Of a DNA stretch of 39,358 nucleotides, positions 20,701-25,875 are shown one piece after another (the first letter of the stretch is position 1; every line of letters begins with the position of its first letter). Position numbers and translations under genes: made by a program. The stretch is from an uncultured Saprospiraceae bacterium (GTDB lineage: Bacteria; Bacteroidota; Bacteroidia; Chitinophagales; Saprospiraceae), in assembly GCA_937926205.1 (NCBI GenBank), contig CALEYL010000056.1, forward strand, positions 1-39,358, read 5' to 3'. The notes below the pieces were generated by a model. It was not told where the DNA came from. It saw only the letters and a program-made list of their open reading frames with translations, and made no database searches.

Positions 20701-21493
20701 GCGGTACCTTGATCCGAGGATATCAATTTGGATGAGTGTTGATCCAATGATGGAGAAGTATGCGGGGTGGAGTCCGTATAATTATACCATTCAAAATCCT
20801 CTAAAGTATGTGGATCCGGACGGTAAGGATAAAGAAGAGTTTGCGGCCAATTCTTTCGAGGCATTAAAGGGTTATGGAAGTGGCCTTTTAAAAGGGGTAA
20901 ATGGCGTAAAAGATTTTTTAACAAAAGATGCACGGAAAGGAGAAACATGGAAATCCTTAGGAAATTTGATTTTAGGAGGATATGCCTCTTTGGCTGGTCA
21001 AAATCTAGGAGAAGTTGATGCATTGCTTGGAACAAATACTTCACAAGCAGTTGAATTGGCCAATAACTCATTTTCTGAATATTTAGGAAAATATGGCAGC
21101 GGTGATGCTTTTCAAATAGGAGAAGCATTAGGCCAAGCCGTATTTAGTCTTTTGCCTATTATTAAGAAAGGCCCTAACTTTTTAAACAAAACAGGGCTGG
21201 GGCAAAAACTATTTTTAAGTGAAAAATTTGGTATTACATCTTATTTATTTGGAAATAGTGGCGCGGGGCATCAAGGTATTCTTAATAATCCAAAGAGTTT
21301 TCTTAAAATGGGTTGGTCAAGTACCGGCGAGAATGGCGGAGGAATGTATTTTAGGGTGGGTATTGGAAGACTTCCCTCTGAAACCAATAAAGCATTTTTC
21401 CACCCGGGATTTTCGGAAACATTTGTTCCTAATAGTTTTTCCAATCCTTCAATGGAATTGAAGAGAGCTCTTTTTAAAATGGAAATAAAATAA
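11726..21493 (+). CDS. Giant SpvB/TcdB/RHS-repeat polymorphic-toxin-like protein
   Basis: The product has 3255 residues. A hydrophobic N-terminal segment (about 6-25) is followed by beta-rich domains. A SpvB domain starts near 465 (NLNYPLKIPAGRQGLQPQLA). FG-GAP/VCBS-like calcium-type motifs of the form DxNxDGxxD lie near 844, 927, 1518, 1613, 1698 and 1790. A long array of YD/RHS repeats runs from about 2060 to 2900. The RHS core (YHPDHLGSTNYIT near 2930; LYYYGARYLDPRISIWMSVDP near 2985-3006; NPLKYVDPDGKD ending near 3036) precedes a C-terminal tip of about 220 residues that I do not recognise. The fold is that of a shell-forming RHS/TcB-like toxin delivering its C-terminal tip. No T9SS sorting domain is present. 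No immunity-like gene follows. Codon usage changes sharply near 20660. Confidence 0.85.
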   Translation: MKANLPFIIIGGLVLLIFSAGNYPGILFKSPLIAPVVETSSPSRKHNKKTLSFFVSKNVLPANTIQVYHADLSEGYIGINKTTYTDDPFDNIFHIYLDQTPGENDRVWLGYQLKGVQDYTGIAKSVNAQQAAGGFFVKKYEDWTLQYEPIPTNWLKKGDNIIRFTIPPGALYSYEIRDLSLNIESRANSPKDSIIINQPSTCYYGNKAYIQGFLTGEKANQAQLFIDEQPIDLNNGVFECMLDKPATTDINWSKELSVLYPDGNTIKKTVYFNKNLLPDYVFELQEKGVTTEKWVHCDDSEMLTLQGAQLFIPGDAMNENTLLSITALRALDIPALNSDLVNVTKGAKGYRCLPDGMAFLKSATLKIAYDDQLIPDGYTFEDIRIFFFDEQVRRWIALPKDSIDVKEASVLAKTTHFTDFISGIIKIPESPETQGYKPTTIKDLKAADPSAGITPIEAPSPNNMGTANLNYPLKIPAGRQGLQPQLAITYSSESGNGWLGLGWNLQVPSISIETQWGVPRFDPAKETETYILEGEMLTPLAHRTILVDRIGDQKRFYPRIDNDFKKIIRHGNNPKNYWWEVVDKDGTSSFYGGTRDSNVVNNAVLRDSANGNITQWFLREIRDLNDNFIRYHYEFDDNSGIIGGLVPGRQLYLKKITYTGHGNTEGKYAIEFNRDHAQTGQSPRADVMINGRLGFKQVTADLLRKVNITFDGQLIRSYSLYYSEGPFVKSLLQRIVENDKVGDAFYEHQFEYFDEVRSGNNYYPFKPEADWSIASDGLNAGFILTPPGFGDHVSSISGSKSSSFSLGGTGTFGIAASCGSKHYSIGGGYNYSKSDNIGLVSLIDINGDGLSDKVFQTSEGLKYRPNLIQSGTMGFGSAILLGGNLDGFSKSKTTTRSKNLQASIPHAFFGISRAKSKTITSSYFIDFNKDGLMDIVNNGRVYFNYLNNNVPTFSLSPDNTPNSIIPGAAINTTVLAYDPMEQAALIDENPLHDAVRLWIAPDSGSIRINSVIQLIENPEAFEYGVADGVNPVIQHNGIQYPIAFTQGIFTPQTDQHTFEVQKGNRIYFRLQSRLDGAYDQVYWDPEITYLNIADGEIDANGRQIKRYKASEDFITASDQILTMPYDGQLRIQGTFQKHVTSDSLALEIIHMNAADSSAIFRRSYNWNESPNDPIDTTINVSKDDEIKFMVSANTNVDWADISFMPLVSYINATDENGDSVTTITQGGDTIITFCPAVAFTMYNDVHIRTPYLTDISGTIIVTPFLAGPNNELPNGRITLSVKSPKKLLGSTTFEIVDGAIVPPFPLPTITVNDVEATDTLFVEYHVPDSLQADSLMNFFSNNITARLNNVTISAGLFAPIPEMSRITGQHYRGWGQFFYDGNRDRAFMPINENELMIDPEMMDPQEVDDSYVDTNNVNGIYDPTKAKFIVAVANAKTGAWCGYDDLTWITADKMSSSRMGEDDISVITPTYPGGTHRAPNKETKTRTTSVSGGADIFAGVSGSLSYSWGSAETKIEVDDKNGDGYPDISGPDEIQHTNMLGGLESTVIQHGLGAMHSDNNSLGVTAGGTFNASKEIWNNGKADSKNASLTASVSAGISGNFSTNDDDVTHSWLDVSGDGLPDKVYSDGTVRLNLGYRYTAPEPWGLQAIRSAGSDDIGAGGTAGGGLVLTNGLNWANMSFSAGISWSRTEGKLEEGLVDVNADGLPDMVAIDNSSTAGNPVKVWFNTGSGFSSDSVAWNGMNLMEESESTGESVNGAFTICACFLFVKICINPSGSKNKGASRELIQLSDINGDGFPDLISSGLENELKVQSSSIGRTNLLRKVIRPLGGSFTLDYKLTGNTYDLPQGKWVLASVETEDGLTGDGANQMKNVFDYEGGIYHRRERTFYGFQKLIMRQLDTENNGEVYRIVTQTYKNNNYYEKGLLLSEVMTDTDGKKYSEKINTYELRNALSGVPFDPTDETGRAFPALLKTQTLYYEGQPTAGLQQTMEYVYDSLANIVYFTDRGDGTSADIITARIQYHHNDPLYLKSIPKSIEVSDHQGRIRYREQDIDGEGNVTQIRQFLETGDTAAYNMSYDVYGNLTRFTKPKNYNNQRFYFDYSYDSLVHTYVQKVQDAFGYSSTSTYDLLFGLPLETIDINGQRIVYTLDDKGRIATVVSPYELTYNNPYTIAFEYYPEAEVPYAKTRHYDPENGSDILTYTFMDGLMRPVQVKKSGAIFTAAGVADSPVMIVSGRIVYDAFGRAVANYFPVTEPQNNNHIFNTSSDNTPPTTTQYDVLDREIAIELPDGAQTLNEFEIAPDQQGYVCFKTTVTDPEGNKKESFKDLRGRERVKVDYGPNGAIYTTFRYNVLAELLQVIDHGGNETRYTYDQLGRKLTFDHPDAGLTEYFYDLAGNITHKITPNIRTAYPNGGAILYTYDYNRLEQIDYPKNFQNKVKFHYGEPGALHNRAGRLYLQEDASGGLEYFYGPLGEIVKNVRTILVNETTEFTFVWEQTYDTWNRIQTMKYPDGEVVDYHYNTAGKLNKLTSKKVEIDYTLIRQLGYDKFEQRVFLQYGNGTKTHYTYGPNRRWLDHLLVTNNTASSKIMDNKYEFDLIGNVLSIENSAPAEATKIGGPASHEYEYDNLYRLIHANGQYERLGVQSSYNLDMTYDDLHNIRHKEQIQQFNNATLTDKTYTSPYTYEGSKPHAPNRVGNKKYTYDSNGNQLGWRIDDQPDYRDVYWDEENRITTINDRGYLSLYTYDANGERVIKSHGGLQAVYVDGSIAGPISHKDNFAVYVSPYMVYSQDKFTKHYYVESQRIASKTGVGNFYSNTIPFNQGITAGDLDYQERTDSLEQALKEFLASLGYNVGIPSLEDNIRDLEAAGIVVPSLEAGDYSRPPVGWPQPDSTNRDSICGPWPPNPFGPPITNDNVEAGYAFVGYPGVPEANQYFYHPDHLGSTNYITDAAGAVRQFAEYIPFGETFVDGHLNSDTQPYLFNAKELDAETRLYYYGARYLDPRISIWMSVDPMMEKYAGWSPYNYTIQNPLKYVDPDGKDKEEFAANSFEALKGYGSGLLKGVNGVKDFLTKDARKGETWKSLGNLILGGYASLAGQNLGEVDALLGTNTSQAVELANNSFSEYLGKYGSGDAFQIGEALGQAVFSLLPIIKKGPNFLNKTGLGQKLFLSEKFGITSYLFGNSGAGHQGILNNPKSFLKMGWSSTGENGGGMYFRVGIGRLPSETNKAFFHPGFSETFVPNSFSNPSMELKRALFKMEIK
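20830..21490 (+). other. Variable C-terminal tip of the RHS protein
   Basis: These codons follow the RHS core terminus DPDGKD. The encoded region has a glycine- and leucine-rich helical linker (SGLLKGVNGVKDFL; LGNLILGGYASLAG) and a final ~90 residues with GWSSTGENGGGMYFRVGIGR. It is clearly more AT-rich than the preceding ~9 kb. In polymorphic toxins this position holds the effector domain. I cannot assign an activity to it. Confidence 0.55.
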
Positions 21494-21713
21494 TATGAGA
21501 TGACTCGATTTTGAGGACAGAAATATAGGAAAGTTAAGGATAGAGGCGAAGAGAAAATGCTGTTTGAGTCCACTAGTTGTTGCAAGTGTTCGAACATATC
21601 TGGTTGCCACAAGTATTGGAATGGATTTTGTATATATATAAATTTATTTATATTTATAAATCCTGAGTCGTCTGTTCAAGTGTTAAGCGAAGCCACACGT
21701 GAGGCAACTTTTC

Positions 21714-21745
21714 AAAAAACTCATGCCCTCATCGAGCTGATGAGG
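21714..21745 (-). terminator. Rho-independent terminator for the DUF2851 gene
   Basis: A perfect 7-bp stem (CCTCATC at 21727-21733, GATGAGG at 21739-21745, 5-nt loop) is followed on the minus strand, after about 7 nt, by six T residues (21714-21719). It lies just downstream of the DUF2851 stop and within the 267-nt gap that separates it from the convergent RHS gene. The rest of that gap is AT-rich with no gene seen. Confidence 0.5.
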
Positions 21746-21760
21746 TGCATATTCGGTGAA

Positions 21761-23032
21761 TCACCCCCTCACCACCTCCGCCCCCACCGCACACCGCAAG
21801 CACTGCCGCTTATCGCAATACTCATGCTTCAATTGCAGCAGCGCCTGGGTTTGGGCAGCAGAAACCGCTTCCATGCCCAGACTTTGCCAGTTTTCGATGA
21901 TGCTGTTCGATTCCGGCGGCACGGATTCAAGGAGACTGATGGCGCGGTCACAAAGGTCAGGTTCGGATTTTAGTTTGCCGTAGACAAACAGGAAAGGCGC
22001 GATGGTATTGACGACCAGCAGGTGAATGGCCGATTTGCCCAGGGTTTTGGCGCGTTTGGCGGAAGCCTTCTCAAAAACGTAGTGGGTTTGCCAGTAGTTG
22101 GAGAGACGCACCTCGAACATGTTTTCGATTTCGGACAGGTTTTGGGCGACCATTATTTTGCTGAACAAGTGAGCAGACTGGTGAATAAGGGTAGCGAATT
22201 GGGCGATGCGAAGGGTTGGAAAATTGGCAGGCCGCATGCGCAGAAACTTCCAGCTGCTGCCCGCAATGGGTTGCAGATCGTATTTGTGGCGCAGGAATGT
22301 GTACTCTTTTTGCAGGCGCTGCGGGTACTCGTCGCTGAACGTATTTTCCAGCAGGCCGGCCTGACCAAAAAGCAGGGCTTCGAGTTGGAGCAGGTTGTTT
22401 TTGTGTTTTGAAAGTAGGTGTAATGGCAGCGAACGGGCCAGTGCTTCGAAGGGCTCTGTGTTGACTTTGACGCCAAAATTACGAGCCAGAAACTGGTAGA
22501 ACGTCTCTTCCCAATGCTGCTGGTTGCGCTCCAGACGCGCTGCAATGGCGCCCGTTTTGGCTTCCAGGCGTTCTACCATGAGGCGGTCGAGCCAAAGCTG
22601 GCGGGTAATGTCGGGCACACGGTGAAAATGGTGCTGGCAGGGGATCCAGTACTCGTTGTGGAGCAATTCACGGTAGGTTTTGATGAGCGGTGCTGCGATC
22701 CGCCGCTTCAGTTCAATGCAGGGAATCCGCGATCCATTGTTGCTGATCACCGGGCGGTCTTCTTCCCATACCACGTGCAGGATGACATTGTCGTAGGCAC
22801 GGTCCTCGCCATGACGGTGGTCGGCCCATTCGGAAGCCACCAGGTGCATTTCTACATTACCTGCCCAAAGCGTGTCGCCGATGCGAATCCGGGCGTCAAA
22901 AAAATCAGGGCCGGCATGGGTATTGTGCGTACCGGGCGCGATGATTTCAACGGCTTCGCCTTCTGTGCTGAACAGGTTTTGAAAATCGAAACGGCGGGTG
23001 CGCCAGACATAGTGTAATACGTCTTCTTTCAT
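21761..23032 (-). CDS. DUF2851 family protein
   Basis: The 423-residue protein carries the DUF2851 signature near the N-terminus: HAGPDFFDARIRIG (40-52), WAGNVEMHL (56-64), then WADHRHGEDRAYDNVILHVV. The acidic and histidine residues here recall a nuclease-like active site, but no activity is established from the sequence. The C-terminus has a cysteine cluster (CDKRQCLRCA). The family is typical of Bacteroidota. The last ~45 codons are duplicated at 7335-7472. It is preceded by a good promoter at 23125-23154. Confidence 0.8.
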   Translation of the reverse strand: MKEDVLHYVWRTRRFDFQNLFSTEGEAVEIIAPGTHNTHAGPDFFDARIRIGDTLWAGNVEMHLVASEWADHRHGEDRAYDNVILHVVWEEDRPVISNNGSRIPCIELKRRIAAPLIKTYRELLHNEYWIPCQHHFHRVPDITRQLWLDRLMVERLEAKTGAIAARLERNQQHWEETFYQFLARNFGVKVNTEPFEALARSLPLHLLSKHKNNLLQLEALLFGQAGLLENTFSDEYPQRLQKEYTFLRHKYDLQPIAGSSWKFLRMRPANFPTLRIAQFATLIHQSAHLFSKIMVAQNLSEIENMFEVRLSNYWQTHYVFEKASAKRAKTLGKSAIHLLVVNTIAPFLFVYGKLKSEPDLCDRAISLLESVPPESNSIIENWQSLGMEAVSAAQTQALLQLKHEYCDKRQCLRCAVGAEVVRG

Positions 23033-23124
23033 AAGGCAGTGCTAATTAACCGTGGTGAGTTAATGGTTCCTATAGTTTAGCACGTGACCCCGCGATGTTT
23101 TTCAATTTGCTATTGAATAGCTTA

Positions 23125-23154
23125 CAAATATAATAAAAATTCAATTTAGATCAA
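23125..23154 (-). promoter_or_regulatory. Bacteroidota-type promoter for the DUF2851 gene
   Basis: On the minus strand TTG (23154-23152) is followed after 19 nt by TATATTTG (23132-23125), exact to the TTG-N19-TAnnTTTG consensus. The start codon at 23032 is about 90 nt downstream. Confidence 0.6.
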
Positions 23155-23205
23155 TAGAAGACCAGGAAGAAACTACTGACTTTCAGACCTTACCAGTTAT
23201 TAGTT

Positions 23206-23257
23206 AAAACGGTGGACGGGCTCCCGTTAACCGTCTCCCGTCCACCGTCCACCGTTT
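23206..23257 (-). terminator. Hairpin overlapping the htpG stop codon
   Basis: AAAACGGTGGACGGG at 23206-23220 can pair with CCCGTCCACCGT at 23237-23248 or, in another register, with CCGTCCACCGTTT at 23245-23257. On the minus strand the stem ends in ACCGTTTT, so it fits a terminator for htpG. The hairpin includes the first bases of the TAA stop at 23256-23258, which is unusual. Confidence 0.5.
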
Positions 23258-25136
23258 ACAGCATCTCAATACTCTTCTTCACAAAGTCTGTCAAATCAGC
23301 ACCTTTCAGCATGTTTTGATTCAACAGGGCGATGTCATAAAGGTAACGCGCCATGTTTTTTTGCTTCTCAGCGTCCGTTTCCCCCAGGAGTTTGGTGGCA
23401 ATAACCGGGTGGTTGGTATTGACCACCACATTGAAGGTATCGGGAAAAGCGCCGAAGTTCATGCCCTGAAAAGCCTGCATTTCCTTCATTCGGCGCATAA
23501 ACTCTGGCTTGGTGATAACGACAGGATAAGCTTCCGGCGACAGTGCCTGGGTGCTCACCGTTGCGCCGGCTTCAGAAGCAAGGCCTTCAAAAACGGCTTT
23601 CACCGTCTTTTCTTCACTTTCGCTCAGCACCGACTCGCGTTTTTCATCTTTCTGCACCAGGTTGTCTACCGTATCTGAATCCACGCGTACAAAGACCACG
23701 TTGCCCAATTTGTGCTCCAGTTGCTGGATGAAGTGGTTGTCGATGATGGTGTCCATGACCAGCACATCGTATTCTTTTTCACGACAAGCGCGGATGAAGC
23801 TGTCGTGGGCATCCGGACTGTTGGTGTAGAGGAACACCACTTTGCTGTGTTTATCCGTTTGCAGCGGCGCGACTTTTTCGCGGTATTCTTCTATCGTAAA
23901 GTGCTTGTCTTCTGTGTTTTTGAGCAACGCAAACTTCAGCGCTTTGTCGTAGAATTTTTCATCTGAGATCATCCCGTATTTCACAAAAACGCCCAGGTCG
24001 CCCCACTTGCTTTCATAAGCTTCGCGGTCTTTATTGAAGAGCTCTTGTAATTTCTCCGCCACTTTCCGGGTAATGTAACCGGTGATTTTTTTCACGTTTT
24101 GATCGCTTTGAAGCGCACTGCGTGAAACGTTGAGTGGGATATCCGGCGAATCAATGATACCGTGCAGCAACATGAGGAATTCCGGAACGATTTCCTTCAC
24201 ATCGTCGGTAACATATACCTGATTGGAGTACAGTTGAATTTTATTGCGTTGCGCCTCAATGGCGTTGTTCAGTTTTGGAAAATAGAGAACGCCTGTCAGG
24301 TTGAAAGGGTGGTCAATGTTGAGGTGAATCCAGAACATTGGCGGCTGGCTATAGGGGTGCAATTCATTGTAGAAATTGCGGTAATCCTCGTCTGTCAATT
24401 CAGCAGGTTGCTTTTTCCAGAGCGGAGCAGGATTGTTGATGATGTTGTCCACCTCAACTTCTACCGGCTTCGGTGTTTCTCCTTCCGGTACTTCGCCTTC
24501 CGGATCAACATATTCCTTCCGCGTACCAAACTTGATGGGCACCGGCAGGAATTTGCAGTATTTTTCCAGCAACCCTTCAATGCGGTTATTTTCGAGGTAT
24601 TCTACCGCGTCGTCGCTGATGTGCAGCACGATATCCGTCCCGCGGTCTGCTTTTTTATAAGCGCCGATGCTGTATTCTGGGTTGCCCTCGCAAGTCCAGA
24701 TAACGCCTTTGGCGCCTTTTTGCCATGACTTTGTGATGACGTCCACTTGCTTGGCCACCATGAAGGCCGAGTAAAAGCCCAAGCCAAAATGTCCGATCAG
24801 GTTGGCGTCGTTCTTGTATTTTTCCAAAAATTCCTGCGCACTGGAGAAAGCTACCTGGTTGAGGTATTTGTTGACCTCTTCTTCGGTCATGCCCACGCCT
24901 TTGTCGCGGATTGTAAGCGTTTTCGCCTCTTTGTCTAATAAAATCTCTATGGTGGTATCGCCGATCTCTCCTTTCATTTCGCCCCGCAAAGCCAGTGTTT
25001 TCAGCTTATTGGTGGCATCCACGGCATTGGAAACGAGCTCGCGGAGAAAGATTTCCTGATCGGAATATAAGAACTGCTTGATGATGGGAAAAATGTTCTC
25101 GGTTTGTACGGATATAGTCCCTTTTTGCATGGTCAT
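23256..25136 (-). CDS. htpG: Molecular chaperone HtpG (Hsp90)
   Basis: The protein has 626 residues, close to E. coli HtpG (624). The GHKL ATPase domain is complete: ELVSNAVDATNKL (catalytic-type E33 and N37), DKGVGMT (78-84), and the lid/glycine loop GHFGLGF (115-121). The middle-domain block GVLYFPKLN and the DSPDIPLNVSRSALQ segment follow, including the arginine that acts in ATP hydrolysis. The cytosolic ATP-dependent dimer assists folding of client proteins under stress. An ATG two codons later (25130) is an alternative start. The intergenic region upstream shows no clear consensus promoter. Confidence 0.97.
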   Translation of the reverse strand: MTMQKGTISVQTENIFPIIKQFLYSDQEIFLRELVSNAVDATNKLKTLALRGEMKGEIGDTTIEILLDKEAKTLTIRDKGVGMTEEEVNKYLNQVAFSSAQEFLEKYKNDANLIGHFGLGFYSAFMVAKQVDVITKSWQKGAKGVIWTCEGNPEYSIGAYKKADRGTDIVLHISDDAVEYLENNRIEGLLEKYCKFLPVPIKFGTRKEYVDPEGEVPEGETPKPVEVEVDNIINNPAPLWKKQPAELTDEDYRNFYNELHPYSQPPMFWIHLNIDHPFNLTGVLYFPKLNNAIEAQRNKIQLYSNQVYVTDDVKEIVPEFLMLLHGIIDSPDIPLNVSRSALQSDQNVKKITGYITRKVAEKLQELFNKDREAYESKWGDLGVFVKYGMISDEKFYDKALKFALLKNTEDKHFTIEEYREKVAPLQTDKHSKVVFLYTNSPDAHDSFIRACREKEYDVLVMDTIIDNHFIQQLEHKLGNVVFVRVDSDTVDNLVQKDEKRESVLSESEEKTVKAVFEGLASEAGATVSTQALSPEAYPVVITKPEFMRRMKEMQAFQGMNFGAFPDTFNVVVNTNHPVIATKLLGETDAEKQKNMARYLYDIALLNQNMLKGADLTDFVKKSIEML

Positions 25137-25875
25137 ACGCTCTATTTTTTGGTTGAAATCAATTTTGGCAAGCTATAGAAGTCAAAGGTTATGCCAAGGA
25201 TGAAAAACTGACATTTTGGCAAGTGAATGCTTTGTAGGTGTTTTTCCCGCTAAGGGCGATGAGAGCTTGTTATACCTTCCGTTGTTAAGTTATGGGCAGG
25301 TGAGATGGCACGGTATATTTCCGAAATCTCAAAGATTTTGGAAATCCGGGACTCACATGAGGCACAATGCCTGCGGCTTGTAGTAGTTTATCGATAAAAA
25401 GTGGATCCGGATTTGCAGCATTAAGCCTGAAAAACCGCATAAAACACCTATATCATAGGTGGATTTAACATGCATCTCCCTGCAACTCCGATTGAAGCAC
25501 ATTATTTATATAAAAAACTGCGTTTTACGCAACTTTAAAGAAACACCTCCGTAAACACCACTAACTATGCCTGCTTAGCAAAAGAACGAAAGCCGGTATG
25601 ATGAAGATTAAGAAACATCATTGCATAGCAATATAAGAATTTGGGGATTTTATCCCCAAAGGGTGAGTCGAATCGGTTCGAATTTTTGGGGGGTAGAACC
25701 GGTTACAGACTCATTCAAATTCTCGAAGGAGCTGGGAGGGTCAACTTTCTGGCTCTTTTATTTTTTGTTAGATGCTAGATATCAGATGTTAGATATTAGA
25801 TGTAAGATGTTAGACCGGGCACCCCACAGTCTTACATCTAATATCTAGTATCTCATATCTTTCATCTTCTTCCCG
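25137..25875. other. Long intergenic region between htpG and the M28 peptidase gene
   Basis: No gene is supported in these 739 bases. Visible structures are a 5-bp stem at 25519-25531, a perfect 9-bp stem with a TTT loop at 25640-25660 (TTTGGGGAT / ATCCCCAAA), and the large inverted repeat at 25777-25860. The part before about 25500 shows no structure I can interpret. Confidence 0.5.
25777..25860. repeat. 31-bp inverted repeat built of AGATNT units
   Basis: The arms at 25777-25807 and 25830-25860 are complementary at 28 of 31 positions with a 22-nt loop. Each arm is itself made of degenerate direct units such as TTAGATGT and TTAGATAT. It begins 15 nt past the 3' end of the M28 gene, so it may end that transcript, although no T-run follows the stem on the minus strand. 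Confidence 0.75.

Noticed and set aside
7473..21760. Integrase, transposase or IS inverted ends in the flanked block
   Set aside because: I looked for these to explain the direct repeats and found none, so the block is not called a mobile element.
21557..21973. Possible immunity gene after the RHS gene
   Set aside because: Most of the frame is antisense to DUF2851, and the unique part reads as AT-rich non-coding sequence.
25636..25700. tRNA-like text (GGTTCGAAT and a nearby stem)
   Set aside because: The stem has a 3-nt loop, and no acceptor or D-arm pairing could be found, so no cloverleaf forms.
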